A DNA stretch of 64,000 nt from Actinorhabdospora filicis (GTDB lineage Bacteria > Actinomycetota > Actinomycetes > Mycobacteriales > Micromonosporaceae), in the NCBI RefSeq assembly GCF_030269765.1, contig NZ_BSTX01000002.1:186001-250000 (forward strand). Direction: 5' to 3'. Position numbers and translations under genes: made by a program. A model generated the notes under the pieces. That model was not told where the DNA came from. It did not search any database and worked only from the letters and a program-made list of their open reading frames with translations. Shown one piece after another: positions 1 through 8,982 of this stretch (its first letter is position 1; each line of letters opens with the position of its first letter).

Positions 1-406
1 CCTCGATCAGCGCGGTCCGCAGCAGGTCCGCCAGCGAGCCGCCGTCGAGGCCGCGGGGGACGCTCACCCGGCGTTGCGCGCGGACCGTCCCGGCCAGGTC
101 GGCGAGCATGACGAGGACCTTGTGCGGGCCGACGTCGATGCCGGCGACGTGGCCGCGCTCGGCGCGGAACCGCGCCCGCACCGCCGGTCGCCCGACGCGC
201 GCGGCGGTGTCCTCGGTGAAGTCGACGATCGCGGCCTCGGCGAGCAGGTTCAGGGCCCGCGTCACCGCCGGTCGCGACAGTCCGGTGGCGCCCATCAGGT
301 CGGCGACGCGGCCGGTGCCGCCGGGTGCCTCTCGCAGCGCGCCGAGCACGGCGGCGGCGTTCATCCGCCGCAGCACGTGCGGGCCGGTCGCCGCGAACCC
401 GGTCAT
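1..406 (-). CDS. ROK-family transcriptional regulator (N-terminal part, cut by window edge)
   Basis: Reading from the ATG at 406 towards position 1 gives 135 uninterrupted codons that run off the window. Residues about 10-60 form a winged helix-turn-helix with a recognition-helix-like stretch (TGLSRPAVTRALN). Residue 89 onward (GIDVGPHKVLVMLADLAG) is the phosphate-1 loop that opens the sugar-kinase-like ROK domain. Members of this family are usually sugar-responsive repressors; the ligand cannot be read from this fragment. An AGGGAG ribosome-binding site lies just upstream of the ATG. The gene diverges from the HEAT-repeat gene, with 109 bp between them. Confidence 0.85.
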   Translation of the reverse strand, partial: MTGFAATGPHVLRRMNAAAVLGALREAPGGTGRVADLMGATGLSRPAVTRALNLLAEAAIVDFTEDTAARVGRPAVRARFRAERGHVAGIDVGPHKVLVMLADLAGTVRAQRRVSVPRGLDGGSLADLLRTALIE

Positions 407-515
407 GCCGCTCCCTTCGGCGCGCCGCGTGGCGCGGAGTCGAAGATACCGCCACCGTTCGGGCGGTTGGCCGAACCGCGGGCCCGGGGACGATCATCGT
501 GGGAGGGTCGAGGCC

Positions 516-1235
516 ATGAACGGTGAGTTCCGGCGGCTCAGTCGGCGCGAGATCCACGACGTGCTCTACCACGATCCGCAGGCACGGGCCGACCCGCGCA
601 CCGCCCGGGCCGAGGCGCTCTACGCCGAGGCGGCCGCGGGGATGCTCGCCGAGCTCGCCGAGGCCGGATTCCCCGTCGGCAGCGCCGGGGAGCTGTACCG
701 GGAGCGGATGGCCTACGCCCCGGCGGTGCCGATCCTGATCGCCTGGCTGCCCAGGGCGGGCTACCTGCCGCTGGCCGAGGACATCGTCCGTGCCCTCATG
801 GTGCGCTTCGCGCGGATCCCGGCGACGCCGCCGCTGCTGGCGTGGTTCCGCGATCCGCCGCCGGTCTCGGACCCGACGCGGCCGCCGGACTCGCCGAGCG
901 CGCCGCGTGAGCACCTGCGGTGGGTGATCGGACTCGCCCTCGGCGGCCACGCCACCCCGGCGATCGCCGACGAGCTGATCGCGCTGGCCTTGGAGCGTGA
1001 GTACGGGGTGGCGCGGACCGAGATCGTCGCGAGCCTGCCGAAGACGAAGGATCCGCGGGTGCCGGACGTGCTCCTCGGGCTGCTGGACGATCCGGCGGTC
1101 GGCGCCTACGCCGTTCGGGCGCTCGCCCGGTTGCGGCATGAGGCGGCGAAGCCGGTGATCGAGGCACTGGTGGACAGTCCGGACGTGAACCTGCGCGCGG
1201 CGGCGCGTAAGGCGCTCAAACGCCTCGGGGACTGA
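516..1235 (+). CDS. HEAT-repeat domain protein
   Basis: 239 aa, starting at the ATG preceded by GGGAGGG. The C-terminal half (about residues 140-239) consists of short helical repeats such as VPDVLLGLLDDPAVGAYAVRALARL and the following copy, typical of HEAT/PBS-lyase-type repeats used for protein binding. The N-terminal 130 residues match no family I recognise. There is no signal peptide or membrane segment, so it is probably cytosolic. Its stop is one base from the stop of the convergent SARP regulator. The function is unknown. Confidence 0.75.
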   Translation: MNGEFRRLSRREIHDVLYHDPQARADPRTARAEALYAEAAAGMLAELAEAGFPVGSAGELYRERMAYAPAVPILIAWLPRAGYLPLAEDIVRALMVRFARIPATPPLLAWFRDPPPVSDPTRPPDSPSAPREHLRWVIGLALGGHATPAIADELIALALEREYGVARTEIVASLPKTKDPRVPDVLLGLLDDPAVGAYAVRALARLRHEAAKPVIEALVDSPDVNLRAAARKALKRLGD

Positions 1236-1236
1236 T

Positions 1237-4200
1237 TCACCATGCCCTCGGCGCCACCACGTCCACCCCCGGACCCGGCTCGCCGCCGTCCAGCACCCGC
1301 AGCCGTCCCGCCACGTGCTCGCCGAGCGGCCCGGTCCCGGCCAGCGAGCGGGCCCGTTCCAGCAGGACGCGCGCGCGGCCCGGCTCGGCGTCGGCGAGGT
1401 CGCTCAAGGCGGCGGCGAGGTCGGGCCCGGTGAGCAGGCCGGCGGCCCGCTCCAGTGCGGCGGCGCGTTCATCCAGAGGGGACGCGGCGGCGAGGGCGCG
1501 CCAGGCGAGGCCGGTGAAGCGGGGGACGCCCCAGCGGTGGGCGAGGTCGAGCTCGGCGAGGGCGAGGGGGCGTGCGCGCTCGTGTTCCCCGGCCTTGACC
1601 AGTTCCAGGGCGGCGGCGCCGCGCCAGGCCTGGGCGCCGGGGTTGTCGAATCCCCAGCGGGCCAGGCGGTGGCCGGAGTCGAGGAAGGTCTCGGCGGCCT
1701 CGCCCGGGTCGCCTTGGTGTGACAGGAGCATGGCGCGGGCGTAGAGGACGGAGGTCCAGTCCCAGGCGTCGGGGCTGGCGTGGCCGGTGACGCCGTCCAG
1801 CCAGGCGGCGGCCTCGTCGAGGCGGCCGAGGGCGATGAGGGCGCGGGCGTAGATCGCGACGAGCCCGGCGGGGCGGCGGGCGCTGTGAGCGGGCGGGACT
1901 CCGGCGACGAGTCCGGCTTCGGCGAGGGCGGTTTCGGGTTCGCCGAGGCGGAGGGCGGCCTCGGCGCGGAGCATGACGCGCAGCAGGTCGAGGGCGGCGT
2001 CGTCCTCGCCGGGCTGTGCGGTGAGGCGGCGCAGGAGGGGCAGGTCGTCGGCCCACAGGGCGATTCCGGCGCGCAGGGCGGTCGGGGCGCGCTCGGAGAG
2101 GCGGGCGGTGGCCTCGGCGGCGGAGTAGCGCACGCGGGCGACGTCGTCCCAGATGAGCACGGCCTCGGCGGCGGGGTCCTCAAGAGCGGGGTCCTCGTCG
2201 GTGGAGTCGGTGCGCAGCTCGCGCACCAGGTCCTCCCAGGTGCCGGGGGTGATGGACGCGATGAGCCACCCGGAGGCGCGGATGCCGCGCCCGGCGCGTG
2301 GCCCGGCCTTGCGGGCGACGCGGTCCATGAGGTCCATCGCGGCGGCCGGCTCGCCCTGGACGGCCATCGCCCAGGCGAGGGGGACCACGGCGGACGGCGT
2401 CTCGCCGCGCGCGAGTTGCACGTCGAGGGCCTCGCGCAGGTGGGCGCGTCCGGCGCGGGGGTTGACCTGGAGCTCGGCCTGCCCGAGGCGCAGCAGGACG
2501 CGGGCGGTGCGGTCGATGCGGGCGGCGGTGGTCAGGTAGGCCACGGTGGCCGGTCCGTCGGAGGCGGCGACGGCCTCGGTGGCGGCGTCGAGGAGGACGG
2601 GCGTCCATTGCGTCCACTGTGGCCCGGACAGGTCGAGGAGGTGGTCGGCGATCTGGCGGGCGGTGCGCTGCCGGTCGCGGGCGTCGGTGGCGGCGGCGAC
2701 CAGGACGCGGGTGGTCTCGGCGGGGGTGCAGGCGTCGCGCAGGGCGGTGACCAGGACGGGGTGGCGCAGGCGCGGCGGGTCGGCCGAGGCGAGCAGCCCC
2801 AGGCCGAGCAGGTGGACGGCCAGGCGCCGTGCCTCGCTGGCCGGGCGGGCGGTGACGGCGGCCATCGTCGCGATCGCCGGGTCGTGGGGGTCCAGGACGG
2901 CCAGGGCGCGCGCGAAGGGGCCGAGCTCGGCGCCGAGCAGGCGCGCCAGGGCGCGGGTGAGGTGGTCGGGGACGAGCTGTGGTGGGACCGCCCGCGCGCC
3001 CGGCGCGGTGGCCAGATCGGCGATGAGCGCGGTGACCAGCACGGGCAGTCCGCCGGTGACGTCGTGGACGGAGGCGGCCAGCTCCATCGGGGCGGGGGTG
3101 TCGAGGCGGTCGGTGACGAGGTCGGCGATCGCGGACGGGGTCAGCGCGCCGAGCGGCAGCACGGCGAGCGCCTCGGCCTCCAGGGCGCCGCACCACTCGG
3201 CGGTGGCGTCGTCGGGTGCGGGGTCGGAGGCGGCGAGGATGAGGACGACGGGCCGCTCGCGCAGGCGGCGGGCGAGGATGAGCAGGGCGTCGCGGGAGGC
3301 CCGGTCGGCCTCGGCGGCGTCGTCGGCGATCAGCACGGCGGGCCGGGTGAGCGCGTCGAGGGCGCGGGCGGCCAGGCCGGGGCCGTCCATGGTGGAGGGA
3401 TCGCCGGGCAGGCCGAGGGTGGTGGCGAGTCCGTCGGCGAGCCGCAGGCGCCGGGCGCCGGGGTTGCGGGCGGCGATCTCGCGCAGCAGGTGGGATTTGC
3501 CGCTGCCGGGGCCGCCGGAGACGACGATGATCCCGCCGCCGGTGGAGGCGCGCTCGATGATGGCGGTGACGCGGCGCAGCTCGGCGGCGCGTCCGGCGAT
3601 GCCGGTCGTCGGTGCGGCCGGGCGTGGCGGGGCCGGGGGAGTGGTGCCGGGCAGGGGGTCTCCGGCGAGGACGAGTGTGTGGAGGGCGCGCAGCTCGGGG
3701 CCGGGCTCGACGGCGAGGCGGTCGACGAGGGTCCGGCGGGTGCGGGTGTAGATCTCCAGGGCCTCCCAGCGGCGGCCACCGGCGTAGAGGGCGCGCATGA
3801 GCAGTGCGGGCGGGCGTTCCCGCAGCGGGTCGGCGGCGGTCAGCTCGCGCAGGGCGTCGACGGCCTGGAGGGCGCGTCCGGCGTTGACCATGGCCTCCAG
3901 CCCGTCCTCGGTGACGGCCTGGCGGCGGCCGGTCAGCTCGGTGCGCTGCCGCTCGGCGTAGGGACCGGGGACGCCGGCGAGGGGCTCGCCGGGGAACAGC
4001 GCGAGGGCCTCGGTGTAGGCGGCGTCGGCCTCGCTCCAGCGGCGGCGGGCGCGGGCGCGTTCGGCCTCGGCGACCAGGCGCTCGAAGCGGCCCAGGTCGA
4101 GGTCGTCGTCGGCGAGGCGCAGCTGGTAGCCGCCGTGTCCGAACAGGAGGACCTCGGGTGGCGTGCCGGGTGCGCGCGGTGGTTCGAGGACGCTCCGCAG

Positions 4201-4410
4201 CGCCGAGACGTGGGTTTGGACGACCTTGGCGGCGCGGGCGGGCCCGTCGCCGTCGTAGAGGGCGTCGATGAGGGCGGCCACCGGTACCCAGCGGCGGCGG
4301 CGCAGGGCCAGCGCGCACAGCACGGCCCGGCGCTGGGGTGGGCCCAGGTCGACAGGCCGGCCGCCGCGCGTGGCGGTGACGCCGTCCAGCAGCGTCAAGC
4401 GCACGGTCAC
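1237..4410 (-). CDS. SARP/BTAD-type STAND transcriptional regulator
   Basis: 1057 aa from a GTG preceded by AGGGGGA. Residues about 1-95 form an OmpR-like winged helix (VRLTLLDGVTATRGG; PPQRRAVLCALAL). The bacterial transcriptional activation domain follows to about residue 250. A P-loop ATPase comes next (IIVVSGGPGSGKSHLL, Walker A at about 295; AVLIADDAAEAD, Walker B-like), and then about 600 residues of alpha-helical TPR-like repeats. The order DNA-binding, BTAD, ATPase, helical sensor is that of large SARP regulators, which usually activate secondary-metabolite or exported-enzyme genes by binding heptameric direct repeats. Divergent transcription from the downstream alpha/beta hydrolase makes that gene a plausible target, but no target is demonstrated. 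Confidence 0.85.
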   Translation of the reverse strand: MTVRLTLLDGVTATRGGRPVDLGPPQRRAVLCALALRRRRWVPVAALIDALYDGDGPARAAKVVQTHVSALRSVLEPPRAPGTPPEVLLFGHGGYQLRLADDDLDLGRFERLVAEAERARARRRWSEADAAYTEALALFPGEPLAGVPGPYAERQRTELTGRRQAVTEDGLEAMVNAGRALQAVDALRELTAADPLRERPPALLMRALYAGGRRWEALEIYTRTRRTLVDRLAVEPGPELRALHTLVLAGDPLPGTTPPAPPRPAAPTTGIAGRAAELRRVTAIIERASTGGGIIVVSGGPGSGKSHLLREIAARNPGARRLRLADGLATTLGLPGDPSTMDGPGLAARALDALTRPAVLIADDAAEADRASRDALLILARRLRERPVVLILAASDPAPDDATAEWCGALEAEALAVLPLGALTPSAIADLVTDRLDTPAPMELAASVHDVTGGLPVLVTALIADLATAPGARAVPPQLVPDHLTRALARLLGAELGPFARALAVLDPHDPAIATMAAVTARPASEARRLAVHLLGLGLLASADPPRLRHPVLVTALRDACTPAETTRVLVAAATDARDRQRTARQIADHLLDLSGPQWTQWTPVLLDAATEAVAASDGPATVAYLTTAARIDRTARVLLRLGQAELQVNPRAGRAHLREALDVQLARGETPSAVVPLAWAMAVQGEPAAAMDLMDRVARKAGPRAGRGIRASGWLIASITPGTWEDLVRELRTDSTDEDPALEDPAAEAVLIWDDVARVRYSAAEATARLSERAPTALRAGIALWADDLPLLRRLTAQPGEDDAALDLLRVMLRAEAALRLGEPETALAEAGLVAGVPPAHSARRPAGLVAIYARALIALGRLDEAAAWLDGVTGHASPDAWDWTSVLYARAMLLSHQGDPGEAAETFLDSGHRLARWGFDNPGAQAWRGAAALELVKAGEHERARPLALAELDLAHRWGVPRFTGLAWRALAAASPLDERAAALERAAGLLTGPDLAAALSDLADAEPGRARVLLERARSLAGTGPLGEHVAGRLRVLDGGEPGPGVDVVAPRAW

Positions 4411-4576
4411 CCGGATCCCCCTGTTCGTCGCGGGCGGCGCCCGTCGTGTTCCGGCCCGCCGGAGCCCGGCCGACCTGCGAGTTTACTGCGCTTTGCGCGG
4501 GCGTTGCAGCGGGCGATCAGGCTTCGGGCTCGTGGTCACGCGACCACCGCAGGAACCAGAGAAACGAGAACCGCAG

Positions 4577-5428
4577 ATGTACGAGAAGGCCGATACCGGC
4601 CGCCGCCGGGGCCCGCGCCGGACGATCCTGGCGCTGCTGACCGCCGCGCTGCTGGCGGTCGTGGCGATGGTGGGCACTACCGCGAGCGCGGGCGGGAACC
4701 GCGACAAGCCCGCCGTCCTGCTGGTGCACGGCGCCTTCGCCGACGCCTCCAGCTGGACGGGCGTGGCCGAGCGCCTCAGGCGCGACGGGTACCCGGTGAC
4801 CATCGCCGCCGTCCCCTTGCGGGGCCTGGCCTACGACACCGCCTACATCAAGGGCGTGATCAAGGAGATGCCCGCGAAGACGATCGTCGTCGGCCACTCC
4901 TACGGTGGCGCGGTCATCACCAACGCCGCCGCCGGTGAGCCCAATGTCGCCGCCCTCGTCTACGTCGCGGCCTTCGCGCCCGACAAGGATGAGACGGTCG
5001 GTGGCCTGGACAAGAAGTACGGCGGTCCGGCCACCAAGATCACGATCCCGCACCAGTACCCGCTGCCCGCCGGTACCGCTCCCGGCACCGACTACGGCGT
5101 GGAGCTGACCATCAAGAGCGAGGAGTTCCGCCGCAACTTCGCCCAGGACGTCGACGCGTCCGAGGCGGCGATCATGGCGGCCGGGCAGCGGCCGATCTCG
5201 GTGGCGGCCTTCGGTGAGCCCAGTGGCACGCCCGCCTGGCGTGAGGTGCCCGGCTGGTACCTCGTCGCCGCCGACGACCGGATGATCCCCGCCCCGGGGC
5301 AGCGTGAGATGGCGCGGCGCATGAACGCCACCGTCGTCGAGCGCTCCGGCAGCCACGCGATCAGCGTCTCGCGGCCCGGCGTCGTCGCCGCGGTCATCGA
5401 GGACGCCGCCCGCCACATCCGCCACTAG
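4577..5428 (+). CDS. Secreted alpha/beta hydrolase
   Basis: 283 aa. The N-terminus has an Arg-rich n-region (GRRRGPRR), a hydrophobic core (TILALLTAALLAVVAMVG) and a likely cleavage after TTASA, so it is probably exported. The mature part starts with AVLLVHGAFADASSW, the oxyanion-hole region of EstC-like alpha/beta hydrolases. The nucleophile elbow GHSYGG lies at about residue 116, an acid is likely in VAADDRMIP, and the catalytic His is in GSHAISVS. The substrate is unknown; the family contains esterases and salicylate-esterase-like enzymes. The next gene is a leaderless paralogue, so this looks like a tandem duplication. The ribosome-binding site before the ATG is weak. Confidence 0.85.
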   Translation: MYEKADTGRRRGPRRTILALLTAALLAVVAMVGTTASAGGNRDKPAVLLVHGAFADASSWTGVAERLRRDGYPVTIAAVPLRGLAYDTAYIKGVIKEMPAKTIVVGHSYGGAVITNAAAGEPNVAALVYVAAFAPDKDETVGGLDKKYGGPATKITIPHQYPLPAGTAPGTDYGVELTIKSEEFRRNFAQDVDASEAAIMAAGQRPISVAAFGEPSGTPAWREVPGWYLVAADDRMIPAPGQREMARRMNATVVERSGSHAISVSRPGVVAAVIEDAARHIRH

Positions 5429-5435
5429 TCACACT

Positions 5436-5465
5436 GGCGCGAGGGGGCTTCGGCCCCCTCGCGCC
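5436..5465 (+). terminator. UUCG-capped 13-bp perfect hairpin between tandem hydrolases
   Basis: The arms GGCGCGAGGGGGC and GCCCCCTCGCGCC pair perfectly around a TTCG tetraloop. There is no T-tract, as is usual in high-GC actinomycetes. The hairpin sits eight bases after the first hydrolase stop and just before the ribosome-binding site of the second gene. It could end or attenuate the first transcript or stabilise its 3' end. Confidence 0.7.
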
Positions 5466-5480
5466 CAGAAGGGAACAGAC

Positions 5481-6182
5481 ATGACCCGTCCGACGATCGT
5501 CCTCGTGCACGGCGCCTTCGCCGACGCCTCCAGCTGGGACCCGGTGACCCGGATCCTCCAGCGGCGCGGTTTCTCCGTCATCGCCGCCGCCAACCCGCTG
5601 CGCGGCCTCACCCACGACGCCGGCCACGTCCGCGCGGTGCTGGCCGCCGTGCCCGGTCCCGTGGTCCTCGCCGGCCACTCCTACGGCGGCGCGGTGATCA
5701 CCAACGCCGCCACCGACGCCGTCACCGCGCTGGTCTACGTCGCGGCCTTCGCGCCCGACGAGGGCGAGACGGCCGGTGACCTCGACGCCCGCTTCGAGGG
5801 CCCCGCCACCCGCATCACCGTCGGGCGCCCGCTGCCCGGCCCGGAGTCCGACGGCCCGCCCAACATCGAGCTCACCGTCGATCCGGCGGTCTTCGGCGAG
5901 ATGTTCGCCCCCGATGTGGACGCCGAGATCGCCGCGGCGCTCGCGGCGGCGCAGCGGCCGATCGCGCTGCGGGCGCTGCTGGAGCCCTCGGGCCCGCCGG
6001 CCTGGCGCACCCGGGCGTCGCACTACGTGCTGGCGACCGGGGACCGGATGATCCCCGCCGCCGGGCAGCGCGTGATGGCCGAGCGCGCCGGGGCGACGGT
6101 GACCGAGGTCCACACCGGGCACGCGGCGATGCTGGGTGACCCGGAGACGATCGCCGACGTCATCGTCGCGGCGGCGGGCTGA
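5481..6182 (+). CDS. Alpha/beta hydrolase (cytosolic paralogue)
   Basis: 233 aa, with a GAAGGGA ribosome-binding site about 7 nt before the ATG. It shows the same landmarks as the preceding protein: IVLVHGAFADASSWDPV at the N-terminus, nucleophile elbow GHSYGGAVITNAA, and an acid/base pair in ATGDRMIP and VHTGHAAML. There is no signal peptide, so this copy should act inside the cell. Strong residue-level similarity to its neighbour and the adjacent position indicate a tandem duplication followed by loss or gain of the export signal. The stop lies 3 bp from the end of the convergent LuxR gene. Confidence 0.87.
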   Translation: MTRPTIVLVHGAFADASSWDPVTRILQRRGFSVIAAANPLRGLTHDAGHVRAVLAAVPGPVVLAGHSYGGAVITNAATDAVTALVYVAAFAPDEGETAGDLDARFEGPATRITVGRPLPGPESDGPPNIELTVDPAVFGEMFAPDVDAEIAAALAAAQRPIALRALLEPSGPPAWRTRASHYVLATGDRMIPAAGQRVMAERAGATVTEVHTGHAAMLGDPETIADVIVAAAG

Positions 6183-6185
6183 CGC

Positions 6186-8852
6186 CTACAGGTTGTCCAG
6201 ATCCAGCCTCGCCAGCTCCGTCCGCGAGGAGATCCCCAGCTTCGGGAACGCCTTGTACAGGTGCTGGCCGATGGTCCGCGGGCTCAGCAGCAGGTGGGCG
6301 GCGATGTCGCGGTTGGTCGCGCCGGTCGCGGCCAGCCGCACCACCTGGAGTTCCTGTGCGGTGAGGGCGATGCCGGGGGCGGTGTTGCGGCTGGCGACGG
6401 TGGCCTCGCCGGAGGCGCGCAGCTCGGCGGCGGCGCGTTCGGCCCAGGCGCGGGCGCCGAGGCTCTCGAAGCCCTCGTGGGCCTGGCGCAGGTGGGGGCG
6501 GGCCTCGGCCTTGCGGCGGCGGCGTCGCAGCCATTCGCCGTAGGAGAGGCGGGTGCGGGCCAGCTCGTAGGGCTGGGGGGAGAGCTTGTGGAGGTCGAGG
6601 GCGCGGGTGAAGTGGTCCTCGGTGTCGTCGACGAGGCCGCGGCAGCGGGCGATGAGGGCCTGCGCCCAGGTCTCGCCGGACAGGGTGGTCCAGCGTTCGG
6701 CGAGGGCGAGGGAGTCCTCGACGAGCTCGGGGGCGCCGAGGCGGACGGCGGCCTCGACCTCGTCGGCCACGACGCGGGTGCGGAAGTGGGAGGAGCCGTC
6801 GGGGCGGGCCTGGAGGCGGTCGAGGGCGGCCTGGTCGCGGCCGTGGGTGAGGTCGAGCATGGCCAGTCCCCAGGTGGCCAGGACGCCGATGGCGGGGACG
6901 TTGTGGCGGGCGGAGAACTCGATGACCTCTTCGGCGAGGGCGCGGCCGTTCTGCTCGTCGCCGTCGACGGCGGTGAGCCAGGCGAGCTGGCTGCGCAGGG
7001 CGGCGGCGGGGTGGTGCTGGCCGGTGTCGACGGCGATCTGGAGGCCCTCGGTGGCGTTGGCGCGGGCGTCGCGGTGGCGTCCGGTGACGGCCTGGGTGTA
7101 GGCGAGGGTGTTGAGGGCGAAGGGGAGTTGCCGGATGCGGCCCTCGGCGCGGCAGCGGGCGGCGAGGGAGGCCGAGAGGTCCACGGCGCGGCCGAGGCGT
7201 CCGGTGACGAAGGAGAGGTGGACGGCCATGGACTCGCCGGGGCCGTCATTGGGGGACAGGCCGGCGAGGAAGTCGCTGACCAGCGGGTATCCGCTCTCCA
7301 GTTCGCCGCGGTAGACCAGGCCGAGGCCGCGGGTGAGGCGGACCATGCCGTCGTCGGCGGGCAGGTCGAGGCCGTCGAGGAGGGTGGAGGCCTCGGCGGC
7401 CAGGCCGGGGTCGCCGGAGGTCCAGATGCTGTGGGCGGCGGCCATGAGCATGCGGGCGGCCGAGCGGGGGTCGGCCTCGGCGATGGCGGTGGCGCCGTCG
7501 ACGAGGAGGCGCGCGGCGCGGCGGGGTGAGCCCTCCTCGAAGGCGACCGAGGCGCGGAACTCGTCGAGGCGGGCCAGGGTCATCGGGTCGGTGGCCAGCT
7601 GGGACGCCCGCTCGCTCATCGAGGCCGCGCGGGCGGGCTGTCCGGCCTCCTTGGCGGCCATGGCGCCGGCGGCGAAGCGGCGGGCCATGTCGCCCTGGTC
7701 GGCGCTCAGCTGCGCCGAGCGCTCGTAGGCGGTGGCCATGGAGGCGAAGCCGAGGCGGGCCCCGGCGCGTTCGGCCGATTCCTCCAGGGCTCCGGCGATC
7801 TCCTCGTCGGGGCCGGTGGCGGCCAGGCCGAGGTGCCAGGCGCGGCGGTCGCCGCTGACGGCTCCGGCGAGTGCCTTGTGGATGGCGCGGCGCTGGGAGG
7901 AGGTGACGCCCTGGTAGGCGGCCGAGCGCAGGAGGGGGTGGCGGAAGCGGACGTCGCCGCCGGTGACGTCGACGAGTCCGGCGAGCTCGGCGGGCTCCAG
8001 GGCGTCGGGGTGGACGCCGAGGGCTCCGGCGGCGGCGAGGGCGACGCCGACGGAGCCGGTGTCTTCTGCGGCGATGACCGCGAGCATTTTGCGGGTGGGC
8101 TCCTCAAGGCGGTTGATCTGCCCGGCGAAGGCGTCCAGGAGCCGCTGGGTGAGGGGGAGGGGGCCGCTGAGTTCGAGGCGTCCGGCGCGGGCGGCCTTGG
8201 ACAGCTCGATGAGGGCGAGGGGGTTTCCGGCGGACTCGGTGAGGACCTGGTCGCGCAGGTGCGGGGGGAGTCCGTCGCCGAGGAGGCGGACGGCGTCGGC
8301 TCCGGCGAGGCCGTCCAGGCGCAGTTCGGGCAGGCCGGTGGTGGGGAAGGCGTCGGGCTCGTCGCGGGCGGCGATGAGGACGGCGACGCCCTCGGAGCGC
8401 AGTCGGCGGGCGGCGAACAGGACGGCGGCGGCCGAGGCCTCGTCGAGCCACTGGGCGTCGTCGATGATGGCCAGCAGGGGTCCCTGTTCGGCCAGTTCCG
8501 ACAGGAGGCTGAGGGTGGCCAGGCCGACCAGGAAGCGGTCGATGCGGCCCATGGGGGCCAGGCCGAAGGCGCCGCGCAGGGCCGCGGCCTGCGGCTCGGG
8601 GAGCGCGTCGAGGCGGTCGAGGGCGGGGTGGAGCAGCAGGTGCAGGGCGGCGAAGGGCAGCTCGACCTCGGTTTCGACGCCGGCGCCGCGCAGGACGGTG
8701 GCACCGGCCGCGGCCGTCTCGGCGTGGTCGAGGAGGGCGGACTTGCCCATGCCGGGCTCGCCCCTGATGACCAGGACGCCGCCGGCGCCGGTGGCCGCGT
8801 CGGCCAGGAGCGCCTCGACGGCCCGGACCTCCTCTTCGCGCCCCTGCAACAT
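6186..8852 (-). CDS. LAL-type LuxR family transcriptional regulator
   Basis: 888 aa. The N-terminal AAA/STAND ATPase has Walker A GEPGMGKSALL at about residues 31-41 and Walker B-like LLAIIDDAQWLDE near 120. A long helical, TPR-rich middle follows. The C-terminal LuxR helix-turn-helix is at about residues 825-885 (LTAQELQVVRLAATGATNRDIAAHL, then SPRTIGQHLYKAFPKLGI). Size and architecture match the MalT/LAL class of ATP-dependent activators. It diverges from the SDR - unknown - MFS gene group, with an AT-rich 130-bp region containing an inverted repeat between them, so that group is its most likely target. Confidence 0.9.
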   Translation of the reverse strand: MLQGREEEVRAVEALLADAATGAGGVLVIRGEPGMGKSALLDHAETAAAGATVLRGAGVETEVELPFAALHLLLHPALDRLDALPEPQAAALRGAFGLAPMGRIDRFLVGLATLSLLSELAEQGPLLAIIDDAQWLDEASAAAVLFAARRLRSEGVAVLIAARDEPDAFPTTGLPELRLDGLAGADAVRLLGDGLPPHLRDQVLTESAGNPLALIELSKAARAGRLELSGPLPLTQRLLDAFAGQINRLEEPTRKMLAVIAAEDTGSVGVALAAAGALGVHPDALEPAELAGLVDVTGGDVRFRHPLLRSAAYQGVTSSQRRAIHKALAGAVSGDRRAWHLGLAATGPDEEIAGALEESAERAGARLGFASMATAYERSAQLSADQGDMARRFAAGAMAAKEAGQPARAASMSERASQLATDPMTLARLDEFRASVAFEEGSPRRAARLLVDGATAIAEADPRSAARMLMAAAHSIWTSGDPGLAAEASTLLDGLDLPADDGMVRLTRGLGLVYRGELESGYPLVSDFLAGLSPNDGPGESMAVHLSFVTGRLGRAVDLSASLAARCRAEGRIRQLPFALNTLAYTQAVTGRHRDARANATEGLQIAVDTGQHHPAAALRSQLAWLTAVDGDEQNGRALAEEVIEFSARHNVPAIGVLATWGLAMLDLTHGRDQAALDRLQARPDGSSHFRTRVVADEVEAAVRLGAPELVEDSLALAERWTTLSGETWAQALIARCRGLVDDTEDHFTRALDLHKLSPQPYELARTRLSYGEWLRRRRRKAEARPHLRQAHEGFESLGARAWAERAAAELRASGEATVASRNTAPGIALTAQELQVVRLAATGATNRDIAAHLLLSPRTIGQHLYKAFPKLGISSRTELARLDLDNL

Positions 8853-8902
8853 GTGTGTCCCTCTCGTTACGGACGGTCATCTCGCTTACCTAGGTCAAAA
8901 AC

Positions 8903-8920
8903 ATGAGTCACCTTACTCAT
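8903..8920. promoter_or_regulatory. Inverted repeat in the divergent LuxR/SDR promoter region
   Basis: ATGAGT, a 6-bp spacer, then ACTCAT, within a locally AT-rich stretch between the divergent LAL regulator and the SDR gene. The symmetry and placement suit an operator for the LuxR protein or another dimeric regulator. Binding is inferred only. Confidence 0.45.
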
Positions 8921-8982
8921 TACTCACGCCTTGATCGGCTTTAGCGTTCTCCTCAGTTGATCTCGGCACAGGAGTTACGAAC

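Noticed and set aside
1780-4938. 1052-codon plus-strand ORF antisense to the SARP gene
   Set aside because: Its product is Gly/Ala/Glu repeats without domains, and the minus strand encodes clear winged-helix, BTAD and P-loop motifs. Long antisense ORFs are normal in high-GC DNA.
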